A stretch of DNA of 32,257 nt, taken from assembly GCA_016790515.1 (NCBI GenBank), contig JAEUOY010000067.1, positions 1 through 32,257 on the forward strand, read 5' to 3'. Below the pieces are notes generated by a model, which was not told where the DNA came from, made no database searches, and saw only the letters and a list, made by a program, of their open reading frames with translations. Source of the DNA: Burkholderiaceae bacterium. Lineage in GTDB: Bacteria; Pseudomonadota; Gammaproteobacteria; Burkholderiales; Burkholderiaceae_C. Shown piece after piece: positions 32,235-32,257 of this stretch. Position numbers and translations under genes: made by a program. The first letter of the stretch is position 1; every line of letters begins with the position of its first letter.

Positions 32235-32257
32235 ATGACCATTGTTGCGATCGGTGT
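32235..32257 (+). CDS. Probable IS110-family transposase, first codons only
   Basis: The window ends after MTIVAIG and part of a Val codon. IS110/IS1111-family transposases commonly begin with a strand like this (VAIGVDLAK), leading to the first catalytic Asp. AAGGAGAA lies 6 bp upstream. With only seven codons the call is tentative. IS1111-attC elements are known to insert into integron attC sites, which fits the repeat evidence just upstream. Confidence 0.4.

Larger units (their letters stand above)
20387..32257 (+). mobile_element. Mu-like transposable prophage, left part
   Basis: The segment starts with TG at about 20387, within an integrase gene. It contains, in order, a leftward repressor unit, a rightward Ner-like gene, a DDE transposase with DDE spacing like MuA, a MuB-like ATPase, GemA, a Mor-like protein and Gam. 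These are early functions of Mu-type phages. No tail, head or lysis genes are reached before the window ends. Whether sequence beyond about 31089 is native phage or inserted cargo is open. Confidence 0.85.

Overview
The window is high-GC, densely coded chromosome from a betaproteobacterium, most likely Burkholderiales near the Rubrivivax/Leptothrix/Ideonella group. The evidence is gene content and order (yicC, Ser/Thr kinase + PP2C, rph-rdgB-hemW; radC-fkpB-ispH-serS-tRNA-Ser), a PEP-CTERM protein and a cheR-cheD-cheB cluster. No species can be named from the sequence alone.

Positions 1-1646 are a graveyard of mobile DNA. A tyrosine-integrase gene (start 1446, minus strand) is cut by an IS3-type element, of which only the end and the orfA start survive. 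That element is cut in turn by the end of an IS21-type element (junction 1058/1059) carrying a 5'-truncated istB. Positions 1647-19924 are core chromosome: yicC; a Ser/Thr kinase and PP2C phosphatase pair; rph, rdgB and hemW; then, convergent, cheB, cheD and cheR. Next come a GGDEF diguanylate cyclase, a MinD/FlhG-like ATPase and a truncated haemoglobin, linked by start/stop overlaps through two tiny ORFs. These are followed by a PEP-CTERM protein, a two-component system, smr and radC, and then fkpB, ispH and serS.

A tRNA-Ser(CGA) gene at 19994-20084 follows serS and marks an integration hot spot. A second tyrosine-integrase gene starts at 20274 but is cut after about 38 codons, exactly where a Mu-like transposable prophage appears to begin (TG at about 20387, followed by spaced TTTGAGC-type repeats). 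The prophage early region runs to the window's right edge. It has a leftward repressor unit; a divergent, possibly leaderless Ner-like regulator; the DDE transposase (MuA-like) and its AAA+ partner (MuB-like); then a tightly overlapping operon with DNA-binding proteins, GemA, a Mor-like activator, Gam and many small unknowns, including a proteasome/HslV-like Ntn-hydrolase homologue. No structural or lysis genes are reached.

The most unusual part is the right end (31089-32257). An Acb2/Tad1-like anti-CBASS gene sits directly after a long imperfect hairpin that resembles an integron attC site (31521-31598). The 12-bp sequence at the start of this segment recurs inverted at 32110-32121. Just beyond that lies the start of a probable IS110-family transposase gene. 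This suggests an integron-cassette-like unit carrying an anti-defence gene, with its second recombination site interrupted by an IS. It is a hypothesis, not a demonstrated system.
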